From positions 1-64,000 of the forward strand of contig JAAEAF010001075.1 in NCBI GenBank assembly GCA_011037195.1: DNA of 64,000 nt. The letters are read 5' to 3'. This document shows positions 35,941-45,539 of the stretch, one piece after another. The DNA comes from Triatoma infestans. Its lineage: Eukaryota; Arthropoda; Insecta; Hemiptera; Reduviidae. Each line of letters starts with the position of its first letter. The stretch's first letter is position 1. The notes under the pieces are model-generated. The model ran no database searches, was not told where the DNA came from, and saw only the letters and a program-made list of their open reading frames with translations. The translations under genes and the position numbers were made by a program.

Positions 35941-37990
35941 TGTCGGCGAGAGCTGTCATCGTCCGATTTACGAAGGGGGTTCCATTATCAGTTATCATCA
36001 GATATGGCGTGCCCCAGCGGTAGATAACGTATTCTTTAAAGAGTCTTGCCACCGTAGAAGCATTCGCAGTTCTGATAGGTATAAGTTCTATCCGCTTCGT
36101 GAAAAGATCTTCGAAAACGAGTATATGAGTGAATCCTCTAGTAGATCTGGGCAGTGGCCCCATGATGTCCGCAGAAATCATCGCCCACGGAGTACTTATG
36201 TTACGAGGGTTCATTAATCCGGCAGGAGCCCTCTGGATTGGCTTATGCTGCTGGCAAACCTTACATCCACGAACATACTTAGCTATGTCCTGATATAGGC
36301 CAGGCCAAAAATAATTGTTCTTCACTCTATCGTAAGTTTTATCAATTCCTAGGTGTCCAGAGTCCGGTCTGTCATGACACTCCTTGAGAATATCCTTTTG
36401 CTTATCTTTGGGCACAACTAATTTCCAGGCATTGGAAGAATTTTCCTCAAGATCCAATAGTGGGTTGAATCGGTGGAAGTAAAGTTGTCCATTGAGAATT
36501 TTCCAGTCGGGAAAGCGATCAGGATATTGGCTCACCTTGCGAAATTTGTTAGAATACCAACTGTCCAACGAGTTGACATCAATTGTTATGGTGCGAATAT
36601 TCCCGTCTTCCTCATTTCCAGAAGAACTTGCAGTGTCAACGGAATCTGGAAATAGACGAGATAGAGCATCCGGTACTTTATGATAGGAACCTTTGCGATA
36701 TTGAATCTCAAAGTCGAAGCTCTGTAACTCCAGTGACCACCTGGCAAGACGTCCGGATGGGGTTTTAAGATTCTGTAACCATCGGAGACTGCGATGGTCG
36801 CTAATGACGTAGAAATGATATCCTTCGAGGTACGGTCGAAATTTCTTGACGGACCAAATAACAGCTAAACATTCCTTTTCCGTTACGGAATAATTCAATT
36901 CAGGCTTGTTTAACGATCGACTCGCAAATGCAATTACTCTTTCCTGGCCGTCAACAATTTGAGATAAAACCGCGCCCAGTCCGGAGTAACTAGCGTCTGT
37001 TTGAAGGTAGAACGGGAGAGAGAAGTCTGGACGGGCGAGAATAGGAGGGGAAGTTAAAATAGATTTCAGAGTTTCCATAGCCTCTACCTGTTCTGAATTC
37101 CAACACCATTTCTGCTGTTTACGAAGTAATTTATTGAGGGGAGACGAAATAGTCGAAAAGTTGGGTATAAATCTGCGGTACCAGGACGCGAGTCCTAGGA
37201 ATCTTCTTAATTCTTTAATATTCTGGGGAGGCGGAAAAGATAAAACAGATTCAACTTTTGAAAGATCTACTTGCAGGCCCTTCTCGTTGACGAGAAAACC
37301 TAAATATCTCAATTCGGAACAGCCGAATTCGCATTTGTCCCGATTAATTTGCAAACCAGCCTTTCTCAACCGGTGCAAAACTATTCGTAAATATTTTAAG
37401 TGCTCCTCGAAAGTGTGTGTGGCAATTATAATGTCGTCGAGATAGGCGAAACAGGTCGGTGCTAGCTCGGGACCTATTAGGGAATCGAGAAACCTCTGGA
37501 ATGTGGCAGGGCCGCCACTGAGACCATAAGGGAGTCTTTTGAATTGAAATAAACCTCGACCTAGTACAGTAAAAGCTGTAATTTCCTTGCTGTCCGGAGC
37601 TAAAGGAATTTGGTGATACGCTTGATGTAAGTCTAATTTTGACATATACCGACAGTTCCTTAATTGGTCAAGCAATGAAGTCATGTGGGGCAATGGATAA
37701 CTATCTTTTTTAGAAATCGCATTGACCTTGCGAAAGTCTATACAGAATCGATAGGTGCCGTTTGGTTTCCGAACCATAACAATAGGGTTGGACCAAGGGC
37801 TGGCGGAAGGTTCAATAATATCGGAGGCAAGCAGCCGGTCAACCTCTTGATCGATCGCTTCTTGAATTTTAGGAGAAACTGGGTAGGCTCTTTGCTTAAT
37901 AGGAAGGTGATTACCTACATCAATTCGGTGATACACCAATGTCGTTACTCCCGTATTAGCATGCTCGAATTTTTCAAATTCCGATTTCAA
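35855..37990 (-). CDS. Gypsy pol: reverse transcriptase, RNase H, integrase N-part
   Basis: 711 residues from a TTG at 37990; no ATG starts it, so it must be read through or shifted into from the protease. RT: LDLHQAYHQIPL (119-130), LPYGLSGGPATF (153-164) and the YLDD active site (183-186). RNase H: TDAS (331-334), EKECLAVIWS (371-380) and SDHRSL (397-402). Integrase: HHCC zinc domain (H539, H546, C576, C579), first catalytic Asp D608, second D668 in ITDNGTPF. After about residue 686 the frame is wrong, and the last 25 residues are not integrase. The enzyme set copies the RNA genome to DNA and inserts it. Confidence 0.95.
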   Translation of the reverse strand: MKSEFEKFEHANTGVTTLVYHRIDVGNHLPIKQRAYPVSPKIQEAIDQEVDRLLASDIIEPSASPWSNPIVMVRKPNGTYRFCIDFRKVNAISKKDSYPLPHMTSLLDQLRNCRYMSKLDLHQAYHQIPLAPDSKEITAFTVLGRGLFQFKRLPYGLSGGPATFQRFLDSLIGPELAPTCFAYLDDIIIATHTFEEHLKYLRIVLHRLRKAGLQINRDKCEFGCSELRYLGFLVNEKGLQVDLSKVESVLSFPPPQNIKELRRFLGLASWYRRFIPNFSTISSPLNKLLRKQQKWCWNSEQVEAMETLKSILTSPPILARPDFSLPFYLQTDASYSGLGAVLSQIVDGQERVIAFASRSLNKPELNYSVTEKECLAVIWSVKKFRPYLEGYHFYVISDHRSLRWLQNLKTPSGRLARWSLELQSFDFEIQYRKGSYHKVPDALSRLFPDSVDTASSSGNEEDGNIRTITIDVNSLDSWYSNKFRKVSQYPDRFPDWKILNGQLYFHRFNPLLDLEENSSNAWKLVVPKDKQKDILKECHDRPDSGHLGIDKTYDRVKNNYFWPGLYQDIAKYVRGCKVCQQHKPIQRAPAGLMNPRNISTPWAMISADIMGPLPRSTRGFTHILVFEDLFTKRIELIPIRTANASTVARLFKEYVIYRWGTPYLMITDNGTPFVNRTMTALADNLGLSSRGHHHTGHKPTLSRGQIAPSRL

Positions 37991-37998
37991 GCATAAAT

Positions 37999-38613
37999 CT
38001 AGTTCTGATGTTCGCTAGAAGAAAGTTGTTGTATACCATAAACGGGAACAGGATGAGTAATCCCATTACAACTCCAAAATTCATAATTAATTTCTGGAGA
38101 ATGTTTAAAATGCCAACGATAATTGGTTAAATCCATTACTATCCCTAGCGTAGACAGTGCGTCTAAGCCAATGAGATAAGGAACATTTAGAGAAGGAAGG
38201 ACGCAAAATTTTATAGTGAAAGGGAAGTTTTCCAATTCTATCGATAAAGAAATTGACAGCTCGGTAATATCTGAAGAACCATTAGCGAAAGTTACGTTAG
38301 AACGACCAGTTGACTGAATTGGCAAATTCATTTGCTTAATTTCTTCTAACCCTAAAGAGCCGATATAAGAATAGGCGGAGCCAGTGTCCACTAGACCATA
38401 ATGCATTTTGCCATTAAAACAAATTGGAAGATAGAGACCGGAAGTGACAGAAAACAACTGAGTCTCTTGAGAAACACTGGTATCATTTAGAGGTATAAGG
38501 GCGGAAATGGGTTTCCCAGGTGCGTCAGTAGCGGGATCGTTAGTAGCAGTAGAGTTCGGAGAGACCCCAGCCTCAGAACTCTGACTTAGTTTCCCGAATT
38601 GCAGGTTGGACAA
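37999..38613 (-). CDS. Gypsy aspartic protease
   Basis: A retropepsin-like domain with the active site VDTGSAYSYIG (Asp at residue 76 of this reading) and a later hydrophobic-Gly segment YLIGLDALSTLGIVMD matching the second half of the fold. It cuts the polyprotein into mature parts. The reading begins at a TTG, not an ATG, and overlaps the end of gag by 28 bp in another frame. This suggests expression by ribosomal frameshifting from gag. It stops at 37999, and pol continues in the third frame about nine bases on. Either a second shift or a one-base change near 38001-38012 joins them. Confidence 0.9.
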   Translation of the reverse strand: MSNLQFGKLSQSSEAGVSPNSTATNDPATDAPGKPISALIPLNDTSVSQETQLFSVTSGLYLPICFNGKMHYGLVDTGSAYSYIGSLGLEEIKQMNLPIQSTGRSNVTFANGSSDITELSISLSIELENFPFTIKFCVLPSLNVPYLIGLDALSTLGIVMDLTNYRWHFKHSPEINYEFWSCNGITHPVPVYGIQQLSSSEHQN

Positions 38614-39821
38614 GATTTTACAGTTACGCCTGCTTTACCACATCGAAAACAAAATTTTCGAGATCTCTTATTTTTGCAGTCACTGTACCTATGACCCTCT
38701 TTAAGACAGTTCCAGCAATTAATATTGACTTCTTCTTGTTTAAGTTTTGTTTCGGATTCCCTAGTTGGACGTGAAACACTTGGAGAGTCTTGTTTATTAG
38801 TGGAATACACGGTTTCAAATTTTGTTTTAGGTTTAGGGATACCGGAAGGGACGAATGGTTTGGGTTTAACATCCTTAACTTTCAATTTGTTTTCCCTTAC
38901 ATCTAAGGGCGGAATATATGCTGTTTCCGGTATTAAGGTATGTTCTAGTGCGGGAGGAGGGCGGAATCTTTTGGATCGTTCCTTAAAGGCTTCATATTCT
39001 TTACCCATTTTAATTAAATCATTCAATGTATTTACTTCAGAACGCTTGAAGTACATTTGGTATGACGGAAGAAGATTATTGTAAATCTTGGTTATTTGTT
39101 CTGCGTTAGAAAGGGCATTATCTAATTTTGACATTAACGTCCTTAAACATATGGAAAAATCAGAAATATTTTCGTGTTCACCCTGAGTTCTTTTTTCAAT
39201 TTCCTGTTTTAGTTTATCCTGATAATCAGGTGGGAAAAAAGTAGCACGAAAATCGACTTCAAAATCTGTCCAATTCTCCCAAGAGGTATGATTAAGGCGG
39301 TACCAGTTCAAAGGAGTACGTTCAAACAGTTCCGGTAAGCAAGTAAATAAACTGGCGTCTGATATATTAAAAGCAATCTTTTTTTCGTTAATTCGTTGTA
39401 GAAAATCAATAGGACTTAATTTGGATGAATTGTCAAATTTTAAATTCCAGCTTGAAATTAAATAAGGCAAAGGAAAATATAACTGTTGAGTTTCCCTAAG
39501 TTGCGAAGGGGTGCCTAGGGGCGGTGTTGCGGTCTGTGGGGATTTACCTTCAGCCATAGTGAAGTCGTAACCGAGAAATGGTACTGGGTTTTTACTCGAA
39601 ACGCCCCAGAGTTCCGGGTGTTCTAAAAAGTATTCTCGTAACCGCTTCCTTAAATTCCTTACGTTTCCGTCCGCAGATATATTAAACGCTTTAAGATAAG
39701 AGCGTAATTCTTTTCTTTTTAATGAATAAATCCAACTTAAGTAAGGATAAGAAGAAACGCTAGTTGTTTCCGAATCGGGACTAAGTAAAGTGTCGCTAAT
39801 TGATGAGTCGTCAATATTCAT
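38586..39821 (-). CDS. Gypsy Gag with SAP-like and zinc-knuckle motifs
   Basis: The ATG at 39821 is the first in a frame that stays open upstream to a TTG at 39944, giving 411 residues. Residues about 32-66 (SLKRKELRSYLKAFNI...LRKRLREYF) look like a SAP helix-loop-helix DNA/chromatin-binding motif. The middle holds a capsid-like segment (FLQRINEKKIAF, WENWTDFEVDFRATFFPPDY, ISDFSICLRTLMSKLD). The C-terminus has two knuckles: CWNCLKEGHRYSDC is canonical CX2CX4HX4C, while CFRCGKAGVTVKSC has Val in place of His. Gag forms the particle and binds genomic RNA. Confidence 0.92.
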   Translation of the reverse strand: MNIDDSSISDTLLSPDSETTSVSSYPYLSWIYSLKRKELRSYLKAFNISADGNVRNLRKRLREYFLEHPELWGVSSKNPVPFLGYDFTMAEGKSPQTATPPLGTPSQLRETQQLYFPLPYLISSWNLKFDNSSKLSPIDFLQRINEKKIAFNISDASLFTCLPELFERTPLNWYRLNHTSWENWTDFEVDFRATFFPPDYQDKLKQEIEKRTQGEHENISDFSICLRTLMSKLDNALSNAEQITKIYNNLLPSYQMYFKRSEVNTLNDLIKMGKEYEAFKERSKRFRPPPALEHTLIPETAYIPPLDVRENKLKVKDVKPKPFVPSGIPKPKTKFETVYSTNKQDSPSVSRPTRESETKLKQEEVNINCWNCLKEGHRYSDCKNKRSRKFCFRCGKAGVTVKSCPTCNSGN

Positions 39822-40710
39822 TTGGTGTATATCATAAGGCAAGGAAAGGTAAACATTTAAATAATGCGCGAATTTATAAGTGTTCAGAACCTCAATTACA
39901 AGAGTGAAATTTACAAAGGTGGATAATAAAAATAATCTGCTCAATTAAATAAACTACTAATCTAACAGGTCACAGCGCGAGAAATAAAAAAATAAAAAAA
40001 AAACCTGTAAGAAATGAATGAATTAGAGCAGTGGGTAAATAGGTCACTTGACAGAATGATAGTACTAATCCACAAAATAATTAATGAATGAAATGAAACA
40101 TAAAATCATGAATGGAATAAAATAGTAAAGTAAATACGTAAACAAACATACAAGAAGGTAAACAAGATCATATACGTAGACTTGTTATGAAGTTATCATG
40201 AGTTGACCATGTCATAAGGTAGAGAGTACTTTGCCCTCACAAAACAAAACTTTAAAGATATATACATAAAGTTAAAGAACATTGGCTTTATTAAGAACTA
40301 AGGTCATCAAAATGAACTTTTAGACAAAACTAAAACTAAAATTAAACTAATCCAATCTAAAACAAATTCTAAATAGTTATTTTAATAAAATGAAATATTT
40401 ACTGGTAAAATTTGGAATAAGAAAATTCAAATAAAATTACTCGAAAATTAATAATACTGAATTCTAAATTGAAATTATAATGAATATAGAAATAAACGTA
40501 ATTGAAATAACTGAATATTTTTTTTTTTTTGGAATACTTAAACTGAATAAAACTAGAATGCGTAATTAAATTAACTGAAACGGAAATAACTTATTAGCTA
40601 CTTACATACAAACAAAATATTTCTCAAAGAAAATAATAGTTTTTTTTTTGTTTTTTTTTCAATATGAAATCATCATACGACAAAATTAAAGCTAGATTTG
40701 TGTTTTGTCA
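39822..40710 (-). other. Gypsy untranslated leader
   Basis: About 890 bp of AT-rich DNA between the primer-binding site and gag, with no conserved frame. T runs at 40511-40530 and 40640-40660 (plus strand) are prominent. It probably holds packaging signals, but none can be identified by eye. Confidence 0.7.
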
Positions 40711-40731
40711 GGCCCCACGTTTGGGGTGCCA
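40711..40731 (-). promoter_or_regulatory. Primer-binding site, tRNA-Lys-like
   Basis: Six bases inside the 5' LTR the element reads TGGCACCCCAAACGTGG and continues GGCC. It resembles the complement of a tRNA-Lys 3' end, with small differences. A tRNA annealed here primes minus-strand DNA synthesis. Confidence 0.75.
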
Positions 40732-40737
40732 AATTTA

Positions 40738-41186
40738 TGTGATCGTCTATTTAATTCCGCGACAGTGGGCGCCAGGTAACCTCGTTACCAACGATACGGA
40801 AATTCACATAAATCTGCCTTGCGGCTAGCTGCAGGGTGTGAAAGGGTGGTTCTATTACTTGAAATTAAAACAGAAATCTAGCTTATGAAAAAACTTATAT
40901 TTACATACAGTTATTAACTATTACATATACGTACTATTAACTCTATTATTTTACTATTAAGTCTACCTTAATCAGTTAGGCCTCAACCGGTACCGGCGAA
41001 AAGAACGACATACACTAGGGACCACCAGCTGGTTTTCTACAAGACTAACTAGAGTTACCCAACACTTATAAGGCCCTACTCATAGGGACTTTGAACTTGT
41101 CTTTTATATAAACAAAATAAACGAATCAACAAACTGAAAGCTTACGCCATCTATTGGCTACTTATTATTATTAATTTCTGGTTACA
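40738..41186 (-). repeat. Gypsy 5' LTR with TATA box
   Basis: 449 bp, one base shorter than its partner. The TATATAAAAG box at about 41101-41111 (element sense) is the likely core promoter for the genomic transcript. Confidence 0.95.
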
Positions 41187-41438
41187 CAGTTTAAAAACAT
41201 TTTTTCTTTCTTTCCTTTCAATTCGCAGCAACGCAAACTATAAAATTTGTCAATTATAATTTTGAGAACTGGAGTAAGAGAAAGTTGGGTGAGTGTTTCA
41301 CACGAGATTTTTTTTTTACTTTCTCTTATTGCTAGTAAGAGGAAGTATTATAATCGTGTCAACTTTTCTATATCGATTTTTCACCGGAAATATCCGTTTT
41401 GAGGTCCCCTGAATCGAAAAAGTGGTTCTTAGCAAATG

Positions 41439-41480
<42 letters not shown>

Positions 41481-42406
41481 ACAGCATAGCCCAAAAACAA
41501 AAAACCATAGAAAGTTAAAACTTGATATTCCGTTTAGGTATCACCATGGCATCTCAGTGGGTCATCTGTCAAAATTCCTCAACCGGAAGTACCACTTTAC
41601 TTGTTGGTTTATTTACTTTTTGCGATTTTTTCAAAAATAGCTCAGACGATTTTTGTTTAAATTTGGAATATCAACTACACATACAAAGAACTACAACTTT
41701 TGGAGGGGGGGCTTAGGTTTTCATCTAAAGTGCTATTTCAGTTTATTAAACAATTCTATCATCTAAATAATGTTAATTAGAATTGAATATGTTGTTGAAA
41801 TTCCAAATTTGAGGAAAATCGAATTACCGCAAGTGCTTTTATTTTACCACTGTACTAAATGATTTTTTCCACTTTTTCGCGATTTTCTCAAAAATAGCTC
41901 CGACGATTTTCTTGAAACATACTATATAAGCTAAACATACAAAGATCTACAACTTTTATTTAAAACATTTTTCCAGGAAAATTCATTTAATGGCAGTTTT
42001 AGGAGAGGGACGGGGTAATGTTTTTCTCTAAAGTGCGATCATAGTTGATTATACAATTCTATCATCCAAACAAAATTAATTAGAAAAAAAATGGATGGCC
42101 AAAATTCCGAGATCCAAGGAAATTAGTTAACCGGAAGTGCGCTTTTACTGAACGGTTTTTTTCAGTTTTCGTCGTATTTGAATTAATTTGGTACTCAAGC
42201 TATAAAATTTGTCAATTATAATTTTGAGAACTGGAGTAAGAGAAAGTTGTGTGAGTGTTTCACACCAGATTTTTTTTTTGCTTTCTCTTACTGCTAGTAA
42301 GAGGAAGTATTGTAATCATGTCAAATTTTCGATATCGAGTTTTCACCGGAAATATCCGTTTTTAGTGCCCCAGAATCGAAAAAAGTGGTTTTTTAGAAAA
42401 TGGTCT

Positions 42407-42443
<37 letters not shown>

Positions 42444-42454
42444 TGTGTTGTGTG

Positions 42455-42745
42455 TTTTTTTTTTCCTGGTGAGAGTATCCCTAACACCAGGGAGTTTATT
42501 TATGGGTATGATTATTTATATGTATGCTCCATAGAAATAAGTATACTACATGTATTTTATTTACATATTTTAATATATTATCACATTGCCTAAACTTATA
42601 AAGCAAATTTTACTTGAGTTGGCCGTTAAAAAAGAGAAAATGCAAATAAATATATATAAATATTTAAATATGTAGCCGTCAATTCCAAATAATCAAATAA
42701 ACAGAAAGAAGTAAATTATACACAAAAAAATAAAATTAAATAAAA
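42455..42745. other. Unidentified 290-bp insert in the TG tract
   Basis: Compared with the unit at 41319, about 290 bp of AT-rich DNA separates the TG run from the following AACAGCACAGCTCA segment. No terminal repeats or coding signals seen. Confidence 0.5.
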
Positions 42746-43096
42746 TGTGCGTGTTATGTCTGTGTATATGTATGTATGTGAACAGCACAGCTCAAAAATG
42801 AAAAATCGCAGGAAGTTTAAACTTGACATTTCGTTTGTGTATCACCATGGGCTCCGACTGAAGGTTACTGTCAAACTTCCTCAACCAAAATATACCACTT
42901 TACTGATTGTTTGTTTTTTTTTCACTTTTTTTGACAACTTGCTCAATAATGGCTCCAACGATATTTTTTTTTAAACTTACAATATCAACTACCCATACAA
43001 TGATCTACAATTTTTATTTAAAACATTTCTCCAGGAAAATGCGTTTAAGGGCACTTTTGGGGGAGAGTTGGGGGTTAGGTTATTCTCTAAAGTGCT

Positions 43097-43764
43097 TGTT
43101 TAATCTCCTGTCGCCTTTTTGTCTCCCAATGTATACCTTCTGCAACACATATGTCACTTTCGGTCGTTGTCGTAATTACGATAACTTCCGATTGCTCATT
43201 GTCCGGTTTCACCTCAAGTCTGTTAGTACTGTAGTAGTTCTGTTCGAAAACTGTTGTACCGTACGCTCTCTATTTTCACGCACGGAAGTGCTTTCTATTT
43301 TCCACCATGCTACCCCGCATGTTAAGTGCATTTCGTTTTCTCTCTGTTAGTTTACCGCAAAGTATACGAGCGTGTCGTTTCTCGCCTCTTTCGTTACACC
43401 GCATTTTCACGGGTACGCAGTTTTCCGTTATTCTCGTTACACCGCATGTTCTCCGCTTAAGTACAGTACATCATACAAAGGAATCTACTTATGCCTACTT
43501 GGCCTTCAATCTGCTCGCCTTTTAGACTGGAGGACACCATCTACGTTCACAAAGGTATCTGGGGCCAGGGGAGTGGGGGAGTCGACTCTCTTTTCCTTTT
43601 GGGATCCCTTTCCTTGGAGCGTTGTTAAGCCAGTGTCCACATCTTACAAGGTAAGCGTTCTATTATTCATACTTATTTGAATTAGTATTCTCTGTTTCCC
43701 CGCATTAAGAACTACACCCTATCAAATACAGTCCACTTACCGCTTTGTTTGACAAGATCAGACA
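43097..43764 (+). repeat. 5' LTR of the BEL/Pao-like element
   Basis: It begins TGTTTAATC, ends GATCAGACA and is less AT-rich than its surroundings. No second full copy exists in the window because the 3' LTR is almost entirely deleted. The open frames across 42907-43680 are not recognised. Confidence 0.65.
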
Positions 43765-44555
43765 AAATTCTGGTCCTACGGGCCGAATTGAAAAATAATA
43801 AAAATAACAAATTTTAATCTAACAAGTGTCCAATTCATGAAAATAGTAACTTTCTCTTTTCAAAATCGGTGAATTTATTTCTAAATTAAAATCCATAATT
43901 ATTTCTAATATACTTTAACGAGTCAGATTCATAAAAATAATAATTTTTCCCTTTTTAAATCAATTAATTCATCTCAAAAAATTAAAAAATCGCAACATCT
44001 TGCAACAAAATTGTGCATGTTCAGAGCATGTCTGTATAGTCACAACATTGGAAGTTAAAATTGTACGTATCTATAGTTGTTCAAGTTGGCCTTAAGTATA
44101 AAGTTCAATTTCAAAAAAACAGCCTTTAAAACTTCTTGTTGCTAGGCGGTACATTTCTTTCCGCCGTGTCTCGCAGTGTTACGTATAACCCCGCTAGAGC
44201 GCTGTTACTCACTTCCCACAGCTGGCTGTAACCTCATGTAACCTGCCTTGTTTACATTCCCATTGTCATTGTTTATGTTTACCTGTCAACGTATGTCATT
44301 GAAATAAGCCTTTTAATTCTTCAATTCAATTCAATCGCTTATTCATTTTTTTCTTTTCTCAGTATTAATTATTATTAATTAAATTCGATACAATTTAAGA
44401 ATTTTACGAATCATAAATTATTTCATGTGCAGTTAAACTGTTTCATTTATGTGCATCTCTACAACCCAGTTGTTTCATTTCGATTAAAATATTTTATATC
44501 CCGCTTCCTTCTTATCCTGGGTACACCTCGCTCCGTTGTCCACGAATACGGAACC

Positions 44556-44668
44556 ATGCCTAACACTGAGGCCAAGGCACAACCGGGTTCTGATCCTGAG
44601 TACGCCAAGTTGCTCATGACCAATCGCCGTTTGCTTGCAGACCGCCATGAAGTATTTTCAAATGTCAA
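44556..44668 (+). pseudogene. Start of a gag-like frame, truncated
   Basis: An ATG in good context (GGAACCATGCC) opens a frame reading MPNTEAKAQPGSDPEYAKLL and then MTNRRLLADRHEVFSN. After about 37 residues it runs into the 3' LTR remnant. Position after an LTR, primer site and leader suggests the N-terminus of Gag. I see no diagnostic domain, so this rests on context. Confidence 0.45.
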
Positions 44669-44829
44669 GATCAGACAGTACTATTTCAGTTTATTACACA
44701 ATTCTATCATCTAAATAATATTAATTAGAATTAAATATGTGGTTAAAATTCCGAGTTTGAAGAAAATCAGGTGACCGGAAGTGCGTGTATTTGTATTTAA
44801 AGTATTTTTCTTGTTAACCGTTTTTTCTT

Positions 44830-45087
44830 GTAAAAGCAATATTGTTGAATTGGAGTTGAATGAATGTTATTCTAAACAAAAATAATAGTCTATTAAAAAT
44901 ACAATACAAAAAAAAAATAAAAAAATTAGTTGTAAAAACATGAGAGATTATGGTTTTAAATTTGATAATTATGGTACTATGGGAAGATAATATTACTCAA
45001 CTGTGTATCCTCCTTTGGGAGAGGCTTTTGTTTAAAATGAATGTCAATAAAGCTTATTATTATTATTATTATTATTATTATTTTTCA
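44830..45087 (+). mobile_element. LINE 3' tail with (TTA)n end
   Basis: An insert in a family-A subunit ends ...TGTCAATAAAGC and continues as TTATTATTA repeats (45053-45082). The AATAAA signal and a simple-repeat tail fit a severely 5'-truncated LINE of a clade that ends in short repeats. There is no coding part, so clade is unknown. Confidence 0.55.
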
Positions 45088-45539
45088 ATGTTCTACTATT
45101 TTTCTTAAAAGGCTCCAACGATTTTCTTTAAACTAAGTATGTATAACTACACAAATAAAAGACTACAACTTTTATTTGAAACATTTCTCCGGATAAACTC
45201 ATTTAAGTGGGCTTTTGGCCCTAAGGGTAGGGTTATGTTTGCCTCTAAAGTCCTATCTTTAGTTAATTATACAACAATTCTACCATTTAGACAAAAATTA
45301 ATTGGAAATAAATATATTGCCCAAAATTCCGAGTTTCAAGAAAATTAATATACCAAAAGTGTGTTTTTACTAAACACAGTTTTTTTCAGTTTTTGTGATT
45401 TTTCTCCATAAAAACACCGACGAATTTCATTAAATTTAGCATATTAACTATACAGTTTGTCAATTACAGTTTTGAAAACTGGAGTAAGAGAAAGTTGTGT
45501 GAGTGTTTCACAGCAGATTTTTGTTTGTTTTTTTTTTTT

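Larger units (their letters stand above)
34786..41186 (-). mobile_element. Young Ty3/Gypsy LTR retrotransposon
   Basis: It is a complete element of 6,401 bp on the minus strand, flanked by CAGT (34782-34785 and 41187-41190). The order is 5' LTR (40738-41186), primer-binding site, leader of about 0.9 kb, gag, protease, pol with RT, RNase H and integrase, polypurine tract and 3' LTR (34786-35235). No envelope-like gene follows pol. The two LTRs differ by a single A in an A/C run, so the insertion is very recent. Gag, protease and pol lie in three different frames, and integrase has one frame break. Confidence 0.96.
43097..44677 (+). mobile_element. BEL/Pao-like element, internally deleted
   Basis: It interrupts a family-A unit and is flanked by GTGCT (43092-43096) and GTACT (44678-44682), a 5-bp duplication with one change. 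It starts TGTTTAATCTCC and ends AAGATCAGACA. The same AAGATCAGACA occurs at 43754-43764, which I take as the end of the 5' LTR (43097-43764, 668 bp). TGGTCCTACGGGCC follows five or six bases later, like a primer-binding site. A leader and the start of a gag-like frame come next, then an abrupt jump to the last bases of the 3' LTR. Clade inferred from the duplication length and this internal motif. Confidence 0.7.
41234..45534 (+). repeat. Family-A tandem array, best preserved copies
   Basis: A partial unit end (41234-41284) is followed by a complete unit (41319-42246), and the next begins at 42281, a 962-bp period. Each unit opens CTTTCTCTTA(C/T)TGCTAGTAAG and closes CTGGAGTAAGAGAAAG, an inverted pair. 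Inside come a marker block (GATATCGAGTTTTCACC), a TG microsatellite (41442-41477 and 42412-42440), then subunits of about 255 bp containing CTCCGACGATTTTC, CTACAACTTTTATTT, AATTCTATCATC and CCGGAAGTGCG. The second unit is swollen to 45494 by inserts at 42455-42745, 43097-44677 and 44830-45087. Confidence 0.88.

Noticed and set aside
38624..39084. Frames overlapping gag in other registers
   Set aside because: Shadows of the Gag coding sequence.
42209..42593. Open frames across the TG microsatellite
   Set aside because: Val-Cys repeats come from the TG tract inside a family-A unit.
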